Notes: generated from the sequence alone by a model not told the origin. Counted from the first letter of the stretch, positions 52,796-62,330 are shown. The stretch: 64,000 nt of DNA from JABACD01 sp047639675 (GCA_047639675.1 JBLIOI010000001.1:92272-156271); one strand, 5' to 3'. Translations and numbers: made by a program.

Positions 52796-53353
52796 ACGAC
52801 GCGGAACCTGTCGGTCACTTCCGCGGAACCCTCGACCCAAGGCGCCGAGTCTCTCGATCTCGACAATTTCTCGGCAATACCGCGGAGCTCCATCATTCGC
52901 ATCTACGTCGTCGCCGGCGCCTGTGCGAGCTACGTGTTCACTCTCTCGGGTGAGCCGGGAACCAGCTATTGCACATCGTTCGTGAACTCAAGTGGATACG
53001 CCGCGCTAATTGGCGGCTCACAAAGCGCGAGCGTTTCGAACGAGAGTTTTCGTATAAGCGCTCGCAGGCTGCCCTTCAGAGTGCCCGCCACTTTTTTCTA
53101 CGGTTCGAGCGCCGTCAATGTGCCCTTCGGGAACGGAACACGTTGTGTTGGTCTGCCCTTTGCTCGCTCGCCAGTGTTTGAGTCTTACAAGGCGTCAGTT
53201 GCGTGGTTCGTCAACGCGGCGAACCAGTCGACCAGCTTGGTGCCGATCCTTGCGGGCTCGACCTACAACTTCCGATGCTGGTTCCGAGACCCCTGGGCTG
53301 GTGGCTCAGCCTTCAATCTGAGTGACGGGTACAGAGTCCTGTTCACTCCTTGA
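52796..53353 (+). pseudogene. Headless copy of the recurrent C-terminal domain
   Basis: The frame is open from 52796 to the stop at 53351-53353, with the first usual start codon only at GTG 52934. Its sequence matches the C-terminal domain of the sugar dehydrogenase-like protein: SYCTSFVNSSG, ATFFYGSSAVNVPFGNGTRC, LAGSTYNFRCWFRDPW and AFNLSDGYRVLF. There is no signal peptide and no catalytic domain in front. It is probably the surviving tail of a larger secreted protein gene. Confidence 0.6.
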
Positions 53354-53820
53354 ACGACAATCATCGGTCACATCTGGGAACTCGGATCTCAGGGTCTTGG
53401 GGGGGGTGATTCGACTAGGGGCGCCACTGCGCGGGCTGTTTCCCGCTCTATGGGGGGGCTTCGGCTCCATGCGAGGTGTTTTTGAGCGCCCGTCCGGGGA
53501 TAGCCCTCCACCTGCCGAATTTGCCGGAATGGCGGGCGAATCGGGCTAATACAAAGAAGCCAGATTTCAGTCCCGTAAGGCAGCATACCTGCCGAATAAA
53601 GAAGTGCACCCCAACCGATGATTCCTGTCCTCGGGTTCCCGATCGTTCATTGGCTGCGGCCTTGTGTGTGTGTTTAGGTTGTGTAGACCGCACTCTAAGA
53701 TCAGAAACCCGTACTCAGGGGCTTCCCAAGGGAGGCAACTGCCCGAATACTGGGTACAACAACTAATTAAGTAGACAGCGAAGGAATTCTGAGGGGGCCC
53801 GCGCGGTCCTGGGAACGGTC
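53354..53820. other. Gene-poor stretch
   Basis: This 467-base region between the headless domain copy and the next small gene contains only short frames that do not resemble proteins. I see no tRNA, terminator with a T tract, or repeat. It probably includes the promoter of the gene at 53821 near its right end. Confidence 0.4.
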
Positions 53821-54264
53821 ATGAGGGGAATCAAACAAATCAAAGCCATCTGCCTGGTCGTAACGATCATGGCTGGATCGGCCTTAGCGTCGCCGACCAG
53901 CGCACCTGATACGCAATCTGAGGGGATTAGCGACGTCACAGCGGCTTTCGGCGATTGGCGAATCAAGTCTGCGGACAACATCTGCGGTGTGTCTTCGAGC
54001 ACCCAGATCACAAATCCGGCGAAAGTCGACTACGCCAAGTTGATGGCGGCCACCTCCGAGATGAAGGAAATCCGTCGCGAGGAGATCGACAAGAAGTCGG
54101 CTCGCGGCCAGGCTCTGATGACCAAGGCTGTGGCCAGGGTCCTCAAAGCTTCCAAGAGAGCAATGGGCGATAAGGGCCACTGCAGCGTTTGGAAGAAGAT
54201 CTCGCACAAGGATGGCAACAAGGTGACCGACCTGACGCGGGCCGTTTTGGACAATATTGACTGA
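53821..54264 (+). CDS. Small secreted protein of unknown function
   Basis: The 147-residue protein has a signal peptide (LVVTIMAGSALASP, cleavage near residue 24). The mature part has two conserved-looking pieces: NPAKVDYAKLMAATSEMKEI with RREEIDKKSARGQALMTKAV, a long charged helix, and KGHCSVWKKISHKDGNKVTD, with two cysteines in the mature chain (ICGV and HCSV) that may pair. I cannot assign a family with confidence. A Rho-independent terminator follows 31 bases after its stop, so it is a single-gene unit. Confidence 0.72.
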   Translation: MRGIKQIKAICLVVTIMAGSALASPTSAPDTQSEGISDVTAAFGDWRIKSADNICGVSSSTQITNPAKVDYAKLMAATSEMKEIRREEIDKKSARGQALMTKAVARVLKASKRAMGDKGHCSVWKKISHKDGNKVTDLTRAVLDNID

Positions 54265-54295
54265 GAAGCGCGTCGACGCTGCGTACCAATTCTAG

Positions 54296-54321
54296 AGCGG
54301 GGCCATGGGGCTCCGCTTTTT
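54296..54321 (+). terminator. Rho-independent terminator
   Basis: AGCGGGGCC (54296-54304) pairs with GGGCTCCGCT (54308-54317), with one G-T wobble, followed by TTTTT (54317-54321). It lies 31 bases after the small secreted protein gene and 40 bases before the secretin gene, separating the two units. Confidence 0.8.
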
Positions 54322-54360
54322 CTCTTAAATCGGCCCGCGCGAACCACTAGCTTTCTCTAC

Positions 54361-55845
54361 ATGCTCCCCGCACGTTCTCCAAGATTCTGGCCGACTGCTA
54401 CTACTTTATTGTGCGCAGTGGCTATGGCCGGGTTCCTATTCGGTTGCCGATCCCAGGAAGATGATCGCCTCCGGAAGGAGCAAGACCGTCTGACGATGGA
54501 GATGTGGCGCGAGATGATTCAGCAGGGGACCTTGACCCCGGTCGATTCGATGGAGGACGCTTTCTCCCAGTTCCGCCCGGAAATGGGCGCGACACCGGAA
54601 GACTACAAACTGCTCAACCCGGACTCGCTGGCCAAGGACTTGGGCTCGAGCGACACAGTGCTGGAGCCGAAGCCGCTGGTCACCCCGTCCAAGCCCTTAG
54701 AGTCCGAAGAGTCCTTGGTGACGGTCGAGCCCCCGCCGAACTACTACCAACAGTTTGGCTATCGGATCATCGTCCATGGGGACACGGGACTGATTTCAAA
54801 GCCCTTCCCGATTCGCTCCGATTCATCGGAGAAGATGTTGAAGTTCATCAAGAGCTACGGGGACTTCCCCATCTGGGATGGCGAAGGTTTGCACACGCCC
54901 GAGTCCGTGCATCTTGAGGTGCTCAAGGACATGGACATGGAGTTTCTCGCAGACAATATGCGTGATCCCAAGGAGTCCTTGGGCAAGAGTCGCTCGATGG
55001 GAGACTGGTTGATGGTTACAGCCAGCCCGGATATTCTCGAAGAAGTAGAGGCCTTCATCGACACCTTTGCGGGCGGCCCACCGCAAATCGAGATCGAAGC
55101 GAAGATTGTCGAGTGGATTACGCGAGACACCTTGGATCTCGGCGTCAACGACGTCTCAGTCGAGTTTCCTGCGCACACGCTATTCAACAGCCTCGGTTGG
55201 AACTTCCCGAACTCTGCGACTTCTGACACGGGCGGTGAGTTCTTTGCCGGGATCAGTTCGATTCACGACGGCGTGACCTACGCCGCGATGTTTGAGGCGC
55301 TCGCTTCCTACGAAAACGTCTCGATCATCTCACGGCCCAAAGTGGCCACGCGTGACGGAGTCCGAGCGATGTTGAAAGCGACGGAGAACATTCCGTACCT
55401 CAAGGTCACCGGGATCAACAACTCCGGCAACGCGACGACGGCGTTGGACTATCAAAATGTTGGCGTTCAGTTGTACGTCACTCCACGCCTCGTCGGTACC
55501 AGCACGATTGCGCTGCAGATTGATATAGAGGCGTCGCAGCAAACCGGGTCTGCTGTGACCTTGGACATCATTTCCGGCACCGACTCAAGAACAGTTTCGA
55601 CACCCATTCTTTCCTCGCGATCGGCGGAGACCACGGTGTATCTCAAGCCTCAGCAGGCGGTGATCATCGGTGGATTGATCTCCGAACGCGTGGTTGAGGT
55701 CGAAAGCGGGATCCCGATCCTGAAAGACTTGCCGCTGCTCGGCTATCTCTTCAAATCGACCCGGGAAAGCACAGAGCACGCAACGCTCCTATTTTTCATC
55801 CGCCCGCGATTGATGGAAGGCACGGACCTCAACCAGCCCTTCTGA
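54361..55845 (+). CDS. Short secretin lipoprotein (type II secretion/type IV pilus GspD-PilQ family)
   Basis: The product has a signal peptide with lipobox (GFLFGC), a charged helical region, a proline-rich linker (about 100-125), one N-domain-like segment (about 150-240) and the secretin domain (about 240-490). The domain shows VEAFIDTFAGGPPQIEIEAK, IISRPKVATRDGVRAML and the C-terminal signature ESGIPILKDLPLLGYLFKST. At 494 residues it is shorter than GspD (about 650) and has fewer N-domains. It would form an outer-membrane multimeric channel. A GspK-like gene follows after 67 bases; ATPase and platform genes are not in the window. Confidence 0.88.
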   Translation: MLPARSPRFWPTATTLLCAVAMAGFLFGCRSQEDDRLRKEQDRLTMEMWREMIQQGTLTPVDSMEDAFSQFRPEMGATPEDYKLLNPDSLAKDLGSSDTVLEPKPLVTPSKPLESEESLVTVEPPPNYYQQFGYRIIVHGDTGLISKPFPIRSDSSEKMLKFIKSYGDFPIWDGEGLHTPESVHLEVLKDMDMEFLADNMRDPKESLGKSRSMGDWLMVTASPDILEEVEAFIDTFAGGPPQIEIEAKIVEWITRDTLDLGVNDVSVEFPAHTLFNSLGWNFPNSATSDTGGEFFAGISSIHDGVTYAAMFEALASYENVSIISRPKVATRDGVRAMLKATENIPYLKVTGINNSGNATTALDYQNVGVQLYVTPRLVGTSTIALQIDIEASQQTGSAVTLDIISGTDSRTVSTPILSSRSAETTVYLKPQQAVIIGGLISERVVEVESGIPILKDLPLLGYLFKSTRESTEHATLLFFIRPRLMEGTDLNQPF

Positions 55846-55912
55846 GCTGATTTAGGTAAACTTCGACGTAGCAGGAAGAGCGGCTACCGTCAGTCGTCGC
55901 TGCTAAACCGCC

Positions 55913-57460
55913 ATGAGGATATTTCGACAACACTCGCCGTCTAACGAGCGCCGCGGAGCTGCATTGCTGCTCTCGGTCTTGGTGCTCTTCGTACTGATCG
56001 CCATTGTTTCTCAGATTCGCATCAGCACGATGACCGACGCGCGCGTTGGTCAAAATGATGTGGGGCTTTCCGTGATGGAGCGCACGATCGAGTCGGCCAA
56101 GTGGGACGTCTACGAGATGTTGAAGGTCGATGGTGAGGAGGCCGCCGGTGGAGGCGGAGGTGGTGGCAACACCCCGCCTTTGGATGGAGCTGCTGGCGGC
56201 GAAGAAGAGGCCGAGTCTCCGTCCGATTCGTCCAAGGATGAGTGGGCGCAGATTCAGCGCACTACCATCAACCGCGTGGATCTGCGCATCATGGTCGAGG
56301 CTGAAAACGCCAAGTACAACCTGCTCAACATCCTGGTGGAGGACGAGGAGCAAGCCGAAGAGGCCTATCAACGTGTCGTGCGGATTCTCGACCTGTTTCG
56401 GGAAGGCACGGACTACGACATCTCCGATCGTGAGGCGGAGGAGATGGTGCGCCAAGTGAAGGAGTATCTACTCGAACGCAATCGCACCAACTGGCCACAG
56501 CCGGAATTGTTGACCAAGGTGGAGGAACGCATCGGGATGTTCATGCCGATGTCCATGGGCGACTTCCAGGTGCTTGAGAGTTGGCGATCGGAACTGTTCA
56601 TGTGTTTCCGCGACGGGAATGACACCAAGGTCCACAGTGTCGAGCAGTTCTTGACCGTTTGGTCATCACCGAGCAAGAAGTCCGAGCTAGGTGCGGCGGC
56701 TTCGCAGTCTGACGGCGGCAGCGATGGCGGTGGAGGCGGCAACGACGACGACGATGATGATGCCAGCGCTGGTGTCGGCGACGGCGGCGGCGGCGGCGGT
56801 ACCAACGGTGGCGACGACGGCGGTGACGGCGGTGACGGCGGTGGCGGTGGCGGCGGTGGCGGAACCGAGGACGATAGCGATGGGGGCACCAGCGATAGTG
56901 AACAGCAATCCAGCGGAAGCCCCGGCTACGGCATCAACCTGAACCTCGCCCCCAAAGCTGTTCTCGCCGGGCTATTCGACGACCGCGATGTTCAAATTCG
57001 TTTTTGGGATGACGTCGTCGACTACCGCAACCTTGATGAAGAGGATGGCGAGGACGAAGAAGACGTCGAGCCCTACTACGATCAGTACAACGAAGAAATC
57101 CGCGACCTGCGCGTCTTCGAGTCCCTAGAAGAGTTGAGCGAAGTGCGTTCCTGGGACGACTACGACTCGGAAACTCAGTCGCGCATCATGTCGATGCTGA
57201 CGGCCGAGAGTGAAGTCTTCACGATCTACATCACCGCACGCAAGGAGGTGTCTGCAACTGGCGGCCTTTCCGAATTCGGTGATGCTCGCGAGCGGGAACG
57301 CGCGGAAGAAGATCCCGGTGGAGCTCTGGTGCGAACCGTGCGTTCCGTCGTTTGGCGCAGCGCGGGTGATAGCGAGGTAGAGATCATCCCGATCATTCCG
57401 TGGGAGGTTCTCACCTACCGGCCTTTCCAAGTTCAAGACTATCCGGAAGATGACTACTAG
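55913..57460 (+). CDS. GspK-like minor pseudopilin with Gly/Asp-rich insertion
   Basis: The N-terminus RRGAALLLSVLVLFVLIAIVSQ is a class III signal/pilin-like helix of the GspK type, in which the first hydrophobic residues follow a basic leader. The middle (about 90-260) contains the GspK-like periplasmic part (VEAENAKYNLLNILV, LDLFREGTDYDISDREA). Residues about 266-330 are an extreme Gly/Asp-rich low-complexity run, after which the second conserved part begins (YGINLNLAPKAVLAGLF). It would cap the pseudopilus tip of a type II secretion system. The low-complexity run could bind Ca2+ or be a flexible spacer. Confidence 0.82.
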   Translation: MRIFRQHSPSNERRGAALLLSVLVLFVLIAIVSQIRISTMTDARVGQNDVGLSVMERTIESAKWDVYEMLKVDGEEAAGGGGGGGNTPPLDGAAGGEEEAESPSDSSKDEWAQIQRTTINRVDLRIMVEAENAKYNLLNILVEDEEQAEEAYQRVVRILDLFREGTDYDISDREAEEMVRQVKEYLLERNRTNWPQPELLTKVEERIGMFMPMSMGDFQVLESWRSELFMCFRDGNDTKVHSVEQFLTVWSSPSKKSELGAAASQSDGGSDGGGGGNDDDDDDASAGVGDGGGGGGTNGGDDGGDGGDGGGGGGGGGTEDDSDGGTSDSEQQSSGSPGYGINLNLAPKAVLAGLFDDRDVQIRFWDDVVDYRNLDEEDGEDEEDVEPYYDQYNEEIRDLRVFESLEELSEVRSWDDYDSETQSRIMSMLTAESEVFTIYITARKEVSATGGLSEFGDARERERAEEDPGGALVRTVRSVVWRSAGDSEVEIIPIIPWEVLTYRPFQVQDYPEDDY

Positions 57461-57653
57461 GCCTAGCCTGCATCATCAATGAGTCCATTCGCCAACCGCC
57501 CCAAGCTATTCGGTTTCGCCTCACTCTCGCACTCTGACGGCACTTCGCGGATTCTCGCCTTCACGGCGGCAATGAGAGCCGCCTTCGAGGCCGGAATCCA
57601 CCGATCACCGTCAGAACACGAGTCTGAGCTGCTCGCAAATCAACTCCTGAATA

Positions 57654-59246
57654 ATGCGGGCTAAGGCGCAGGGCAAAGCACCGGACCGTTTGCGACTCGA
57701 GGTCTTTCATCACCTCTTCGCGGCACTTGGAGAGGAAATGGGCGTGACTTTGATGCGCTCTTCTTTTTCGCCGAACATCAAAGAGCGTCGCGACTTCTCC
57801 TGCGCGATGTTTGACGCGGACGGCCGCATGATTGCGCAAGCAGCGCACCTGCCTGTGCACTTGGGTGCAGCGCCAATGTCAGTGGCGGCGGCTCGCGAAG
57901 TTTTCGAGATGCAATCCGGCGATGTCGTTCTGCTCAACGATCCATATCGCGGCGGAACTCACCTCCCGGACCTGACTTTGATTTCGCCAGTGTTCTTGCA
58001 AGGCGACAAGAGTCCGAGCTTTTATCTCGCCAATCGCGCGCACCATGCGGATGTCGGCGGGCAAGAGCCGGGGTCGATGGCGCCTGCGCGCGATGTGCAC
58101 GGCGAAGGCTTGCGCATTCCGCCGGTGCGGTTGATTAAGAATGGCGCAATGGATCAAGAACTCCTGTCGCTCCTACTTGCCAACATGCGAGTTCCCGGGG
58201 AACGCAAAGCGGATCTCCTCGCCCAGTGGGCGGCCAATCGGATCGGCGAGACGCGCATGCATGAAATGGCCCTAGAGTACGGCGCGCGCGAGTTGCGTGT
58301 CCGTGCAGCGCAATTGATGGATTGGACCGAAGAGCTCTCCTCGGACTTGGCGCGCAGCGTTCCACAGGGCAGCTGGAGCTTCGAGGATCATCTGGAGTCG
58401 CCCGGGCCCGGCGGCGACGGTTTGGCGCGCATCGCCTTGACCCTGCGCAAACAGCGAGGGCGTTTGATCTTCGACTTTAGCGCGACGGACGACCAAATCG
58501 CCGGTGCGCTGAACACGCCGCCGGCGGTCCCGCGCGCCGCCGTGTTCTATTGCTTGCAACAGTTGCTGCCGCCGGGGACTCCCGCCAACGATGGCGTTCT
58601 GCGACCAGTCGAGATCGTCACCCGTCCGGGCAGCCTTGTCGATGCACGCTATCCGGCGCCCGTCGCGGCGGGCAACGTGGAGACGAGCCAGCGACTGGTC
58701 GATGTGATCCAGGGCGTCTTGGCACAAGTTTGGCCGGAGCGGATTCCGGCTGCGAGTGCTGGAACCATGAGCAATCTGACCTTCGGCGGGGCGGGGGACG
58801 AAAATACGCGGGCTTTCGCCTACTACGAGACGATCGCTGGCGGTGCGGGCGCCGGGCCTCTTGGCCCCGGAGCGCATGCCCTGCAAACTCACATGACGAA
58901 CACAAGGAATACGCCGATCGAAGCTCTCGAGGCTCATCTGCCCGTGCGTATCTTGAGTTATAGCGTGCGCCGCGGCTCAGGCGGCAAGGGCCGCTTCGCC
59001 GGCGGTGACGGCCTGGTTCGCCGATTGCGATTCTTACGCGAGGTGCGTGTCGGCTTTGTCGCCGAGCGCTCCCACAATGGCCCTTGGGGCCTCGCCGGCG
59101 GCGCTTCTGGCCAGGTCGGTGGCGCGCGGTTGCGGCTCACGGGGGCCCGCCGGGACCAACAAGTTCCCAGCAAAGGCTCCTTTCAGCTCAGCGCGGGATC
59201 GGAATTCGAGGTGCGAACGCCGGGCGGCGGCGGCTTCGGTGATTGA
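57654..59246 (+). CDS. Hydantoinase B/oxoprolinase-family protein (HyuB)
   Basis: This 530-residue protein matches HyuB, one subunit of ATP-dependent N-methylhydantoinase, acetophenone carboxylase or 5-oxoprolinase-type enzymes. Motifs seen include LRLEVFHHLFAALGEEMGVT, RRDFSCAMFDADGRMIAQA, HLGAAPMSV, LNDPYRGGTHLPDLTL and NRAHHADVGG. The C-terminal part has NTPIEALEAHLPVRI and RGSGGKGRFAGGDGLVRR. The usual partner HyuA is not next to it (the upstream gene is GspK, the downstream purA), so it works with a distant HyuA or is a fusion-family remnant. Substrate unknown. Confidence 0.88.
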   Translation: MRAKAQGKAPDRLRLEVFHHLFAALGEEMGVTLMRSSFSPNIKERRDFSCAMFDADGRMIAQAAHLPVHLGAAPMSVAAAREVFEMQSGDVVLLNDPYRGGTHLPDLTLISPVFLQGDKSPSFYLANRAHHADVGGQEPGSMAPARDVHGEGLRIPPVRLIKNGAMDQELLSLLLANMRVPGERKADLLAQWAANRIGETRMHEMALEYGARELRVRAAQLMDWTEELSSDLARSVPQGSWSFEDHLESPGPGGDGLARIALTLRKQRGRLIFDFSATDDQIAGALNTPPAVPRAAVFYCLQQLLPPGTPANDGVLRPVEIVTRPGSLVDARYPAPVAAGNVETSQRLVDVIQGVLAQVWPERIPAASAGTMSNLTFGGAGDENTRAFAYYETIAGGAGAGPLGPGAHALQTHMTNTRNTPIEALEAHLPVRILSYSVRRGSGGKGRFAGGDGLVRRLRFLREVRVGFVAERSHNGPWGLAGGASGQVGGARLRLTGARRDQQVPSKGSFQLSAGSEFEVRTPGGGGFGD

Positions 59247-59394
59247 AGAGCCGGGGGAATCCTTGTTCCGGAAGAGATCACTCGTGACAATGTTTCTCTG
59301 TTCCGGGCAACGCCCGTTGCTCCTGACGCTCGACCATTTATAGAGCTCAGGGCGGCGAGCCATTTTTCTCCTCTTCTAGAAGCGACACCAAAGC

Positions 59395-60675
59395 ATGCCT
59401 TCTCTCAGCGTATTCGGAGCCCAGTGGGGCGACGAAGGCAAGGGTAAGATCATTGACCTACTCTCCAGCGACGTCGACTACGTCGTCCGTTATCAGGGAG
59501 GGGCAAACGCCGGTCACACGGTGATTGTCGGTGATGAAAAGTACGTGCTGCACTTGGTCCCTTCGGGAATCTTGCACGCGGGCCGCGTTAACGTGATTTC
59601 CAACGGATTGGCGGTGGATCCCATCGCTCTCCTCGAAGAAGTCGACGGGTTGATCGAGCGCGGCGTCAAAGTCGATGGCGAGAACCTGCGGCTGTCCGGC
59701 TCGGCGCACGTAATCTTTGCTCACCACCGAACTCTCGATCAACTCTCCGAGCGTTGGCTTGGCGAAGGTCGCATCGGAACGACAGGTCGCGGCATCGGTC
59801 CGAGCTACGCGGACAAGGCCGCGCGCACGGGGTTGCGCATTGCAGACCTGCTCGAGCCTGACCTCTGCCGCAAGAGGCTTAGCGCCGCACTTGCCGAAAA
59901 GAACGCGGTGATCGAAAAGGTGCACCGCTCTCAGCCCCTGAACCTCGACGAGCAGCTCGACTGCTACGTGGCATTGGGCGATCGCTTGCGTCCCTTCGTG
60001 GGGGATGTGGGCGCTGAGGTTCGGCAAGCATACCGTGATGGGAAGACGGTCCTATTCGAAGGAGCCCAGGGCTTCATGCTGGACATCGACCATGGCACCT
60101 ATCCTTACGTGACCTCGTCGAACACCGCGACCAACGGCATCCCCGCTGGCGCTGGCTTTCCCGCGAAGAACATTGAGCGCGCCATCGGAATCGCAAAGGC
60201 CTATTGCACACGGGTCGGCGAGGGTCCCTTTCCGACCGAAGAGCACGGCGCGGAAGGCGATGCGATTCGCGACGCGGGTCACGAATATGGAGCGACCACC
60301 GGTCGTCCCCGTCGCTGCGGATGGTTCGACGCCGTGGCGGTTCGTTACGCGCTTGAATTGAATGGCGCCGACGGTCTGGTGATGACCAATTTGGATGTGC
60401 TTTCGGGCTTTCCTGATTTGCGCTGCGCCGTGGCTTACGAACAGGACGGTGAGCGTTACGACGAATACCCCGCTGGCGCTGACCTCGCCGATTTGAAGCC
60501 CATTTACGAGACCCTGCCGGGCTGGACCGAGGACATTACCGCGGTACGCAAGTTCGAGGACTTGCCCCAAAATGCGCGGGACTACGTGCAGTGGGTTGAA
60601 AAATGCTTGAAGACGAAAATCGTGATGCTGTCGGTTGGTCCCGATCGTAAGCAGGTCATCTCTCTCGGGCTTTAA
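59395..60675 (+). CDS. purA: Adenylosuccinate synthetase
   Basis: PurA joins IMP and aspartate with GTP hydrolysis, the first step of AMP synthesis. The 426-residue protein has the N-terminal GAQWGDEGKGKIID P-loop, YQGGANAGHTVIV, GTTGRGIGPSYADKAAR (signature), and the C-terminal GPDRKQVI. Length is standard. It is the first gene of a run with uppS, cdsA and phoH; the uppS start lies one base after its stop. Confidence 0.98.
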   Translation: MPSLSVFGAQWGDEGKGKIIDLLSSDVDYVVRYQGGANAGHTVIVGDEKYVLHLVPSGILHAGRVNVISNGLAVDPIALLEEVDGLIERGVKVDGENLRLSGSAHVIFAHHRTLDQLSERWLGEGRIGTTGRGIGPSYADKAARTGLRIADLLEPDLCRKRLSAALAEKNAVIEKVHRSQPLNLDEQLDCYVALGDRLRPFVGDVGAEVRQAYRDGKTVLFEGAQGFMLDIDHGTYPYVTSSNTATNGIPAGAGFPAKNIERAIGIAKAYCTRVGEGPFPTEEHGAEGDAIRDAGHEYGATTGRPRRCGWFDAVAVRYALELNGADGLVMTNLDVLSGFPDLRCAVAYEQDGERYDEYPAGADLADLKPIYETLPGWTEDITAVRKFEDLPQNARDYVQWVEKCLKTKIVMLSVGPDRKQVISLGL

Positions 60676-60676
60676 G

Positions 60677-61444
60677 GTGACCTTACCTCCCAAAATAGAA
60701 CGGCCGGACCTTGGCGGTCCCTTCCCTGATCACGTGGCCGTGATCATGGACGGTAATGGCCGTTGGGCGGAGAAGAGCGGCTTGCGTCGCATCTTTGGCC
60801 ACCGCGAAGGCGTCAACTCCGTGCGCGAAACGACGACGGAGTGCGCTCGCATGGGCATCAAGAGTTTGACGCTCTACGCCTTCTCGGTTGAGAACTGGAA
60901 GCGCCCGCGCGCTGAGGTTCGCTACTTGATGCGACTCTTGCGACGCTTTCTGATCGACGAGCTGCCGACCTTGATGGAGAACGGTGTGCGATTGATCGGT
61001 ATTGGTCGCTTGGCGGACTTGCCGGCGGACACCTTGAAGACCTTGCGAGAAACGGAGCGCTTGACAGCAGACAACCAGGGCATGGTCTTGCGCTTGGCCT
61101 TGTCTTACGGCTCGCGCACAGAACTTGCGGACGCGGCTCGGCGCTTGGCGGATGACGTCGTCGCTGGTCGCATGGCGAGCAAAGACATCGACGAGGAAAC
61201 TCTGCGTGAGTACCTCTACGATCCGGACACTCCCGACCCGGATTTATTGATCCGCACGGCGGGCGAAATGCGTATTTCGAACTTCTTGTTGTGGCAGATC
61301 TCTTACTCGGAGTTCTACGTCACCGATGTCTGTTGGCCCGGTTTCCGTCGCGAGCACCTATTGGAAGCGCTCAAGAGTTATGCCGGTCGCGAACGTCGTT
61401 TCGGCGGCTTGATTCAAGACGGCGCAAAAGGCGTCAAAGCGTAG
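60677..61444 (+). CDS. uppS: Undecaprenyl diphosphate synthase (cis-prenyltransferase)
   Basis: UppS makes the C55 lipid carrier for peptidoglycan from FPP and IPP. The sequence has VAVIMDGNGRWAEKSGLRR, GHREG, LYAFSVENWKRP, LIRTAGEMRISNFLLWQ and TDVCWPGF, all active-site regions of the family. GTG at 60677 sits one base after the purA stop and gives a family-length N-terminus (255 residues); an earlier GTG at 60635 lies inside purA. It is followed by cdsA, the usual order. Confidence 0.96.
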   Translation: MTLPPKIERPDLGGPFPDHVAVIMDGNGRWAEKSGLRRIFGHREGVNSVRETTTECARMGIKSLTLYAFSVENWKRPRAEVRYLMRLLRRFLIDELPTLMENGVRLIGIGRLADLPADTLKTLRETERLTADNQGMVLRLALSYGSRTELADAARRLADDVVAGRMASKDIDEETLREYLYDPDTPDPDLLIRTAGEMRISNFLLWQISYSEFYVTDVCWPGFRREHLLEALKSYAGRERRFGGLIQDGAKGVKA

Positions 61445-61454
61445 GTCTTTCGCA

Positions 61455-62330
61455 ATGGCAACAAGGCTACAGAAGGTCGCCAAGCGTACGGTGGTCGGTG
61501 CCGCGATCGTGGCTGTGTTGTGGTTCGTGCTGGATCAAGCATGGGAGAGCTCGACTGGGCTTGTGGTTTGGAGTGCTGCGTTACTCCTGACAGCCGGCTG
61601 TGTGTTCGAGGTCTCGCGCATGAACAAGATCGTGGACCGCAAGTTTATCTTGCCTCTATGGCTGGGCTTGATCTGTTCTCTGTTGCCTGGAGCCGCGCAC
61701 TACTTCGGCGAGGATCTCTTGGGCAGTCGCCAGTTGTTCGAAACGGACTACCTCAGCGATCGTGGCTGGCTACTCGGCCTTTTACTTGGCGTGCTGGGGA
61801 CGGTGCTGAGCGCCTTCTTCCTGGCCGCAAAGCAAACGAAGCCTGGGTTGGCATTGCTCTTGCCTGCTTGGCTCTTCACTCCGCTTTGCGCCTTGACGCT
61901 GATCTGGTCTAAGTTCGGTCCCGAGGGATTGGTAGCGATCATCGTGCTTTCCAAAATCGGCGATGTCTTCGGCTACTACGTGGGCAATGCGATGGGGAAA
62001 TCGCATCCCTTTCCTAACATCAGTCCAGGCAAGACCACTGCTGGCTGTGTCGCATCGCTTGTCGCTGGAACTCTCGCGGGAGCTGCCTGCGTTTGGTTCG
62101 GATACCTTCCCGGCGGTGAAGTTGCGCTCGTCGCAGGACTGATCGCTGGCGCTGTGATCAATATTGCTTCTCAACTCGGCGACCTGGTCGAGAGCAAGTT
62201 GAAGCGCATGGCCAGCGTCAAAGACTCGGGCACTTGGTTTGGACCCTCCGGCGGCTGTCTCGATTTGGTGGACAGTCTGCTGTTGTCGGTTCCCGCGGCG
62301 CTCATCAGTTGGCCACTACTGTTCGCTTGA
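61455..62330 (+). CDS. cdsA: Phosphatidate cytidylyltransferase
   Basis: CdsA makes CDP-diacylglycerol, the precursor of membrane phospholipids. The 291-residue protein has about eight membrane spans and the CDP-DAG synthase signature near its end: SQLGDLVESKLKRMASVKDS, then a Gly-rich segment and LDLVDSLLLSVPAA. The more internal KIGDVFGYYVGNAMGKS also fits. It lies 10 bases after uppS and is probably cotranscribed with it. The usual downstream dxr is absent; phoH follows after 173 bases. Confidence 0.95.
   Translation: MATRLQKVAKRTVVGAAIVAVLWFVLDQAWESSTGLVVWSAALLLTAGCVFEVSRMNKIVDRKFILPLWLGLICSLLPGAAHYFGEDLLGSRQLFETDYLSDRGWLLGLLLGVLGTVLSAFFLAAKQTKPGLALLLPAWLFTPLCALTLIWSKFGPEGLVAIIVLSKIGDVFGYYVGNAMGKSHPFPNISPGKTTAGCVASLVAGTLAGAACVWFGYLPGGEVALVAGLIAGAVINIASQLGDLVESKLKRMASVKDSGTWFGPSGGCLDLVDSLLLSVPAALISWPLLFA

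Noticed and set aside
56700..56870. Repetitive GGCGGTGACGGC-like DNA as a possible CRISPR or satellite repeat
   Set aside because: No spacer structure; it is in-frame coding low complexity in the GspK-like gene.
56413..56889. Pro/Ser-rich minus-strand ORF opposite the GspK-like gene
   Set aside because: It is the complement of the Gly/Asp-rich coding run; the apparent poly-Pro is a by-product.
57479..57664. Small ORF of 61 codons between gspK-like and hyuB-like genes
   Set aside because: No recognisable ribosome site or family; overlaps the hyuB-like start and may be chance.
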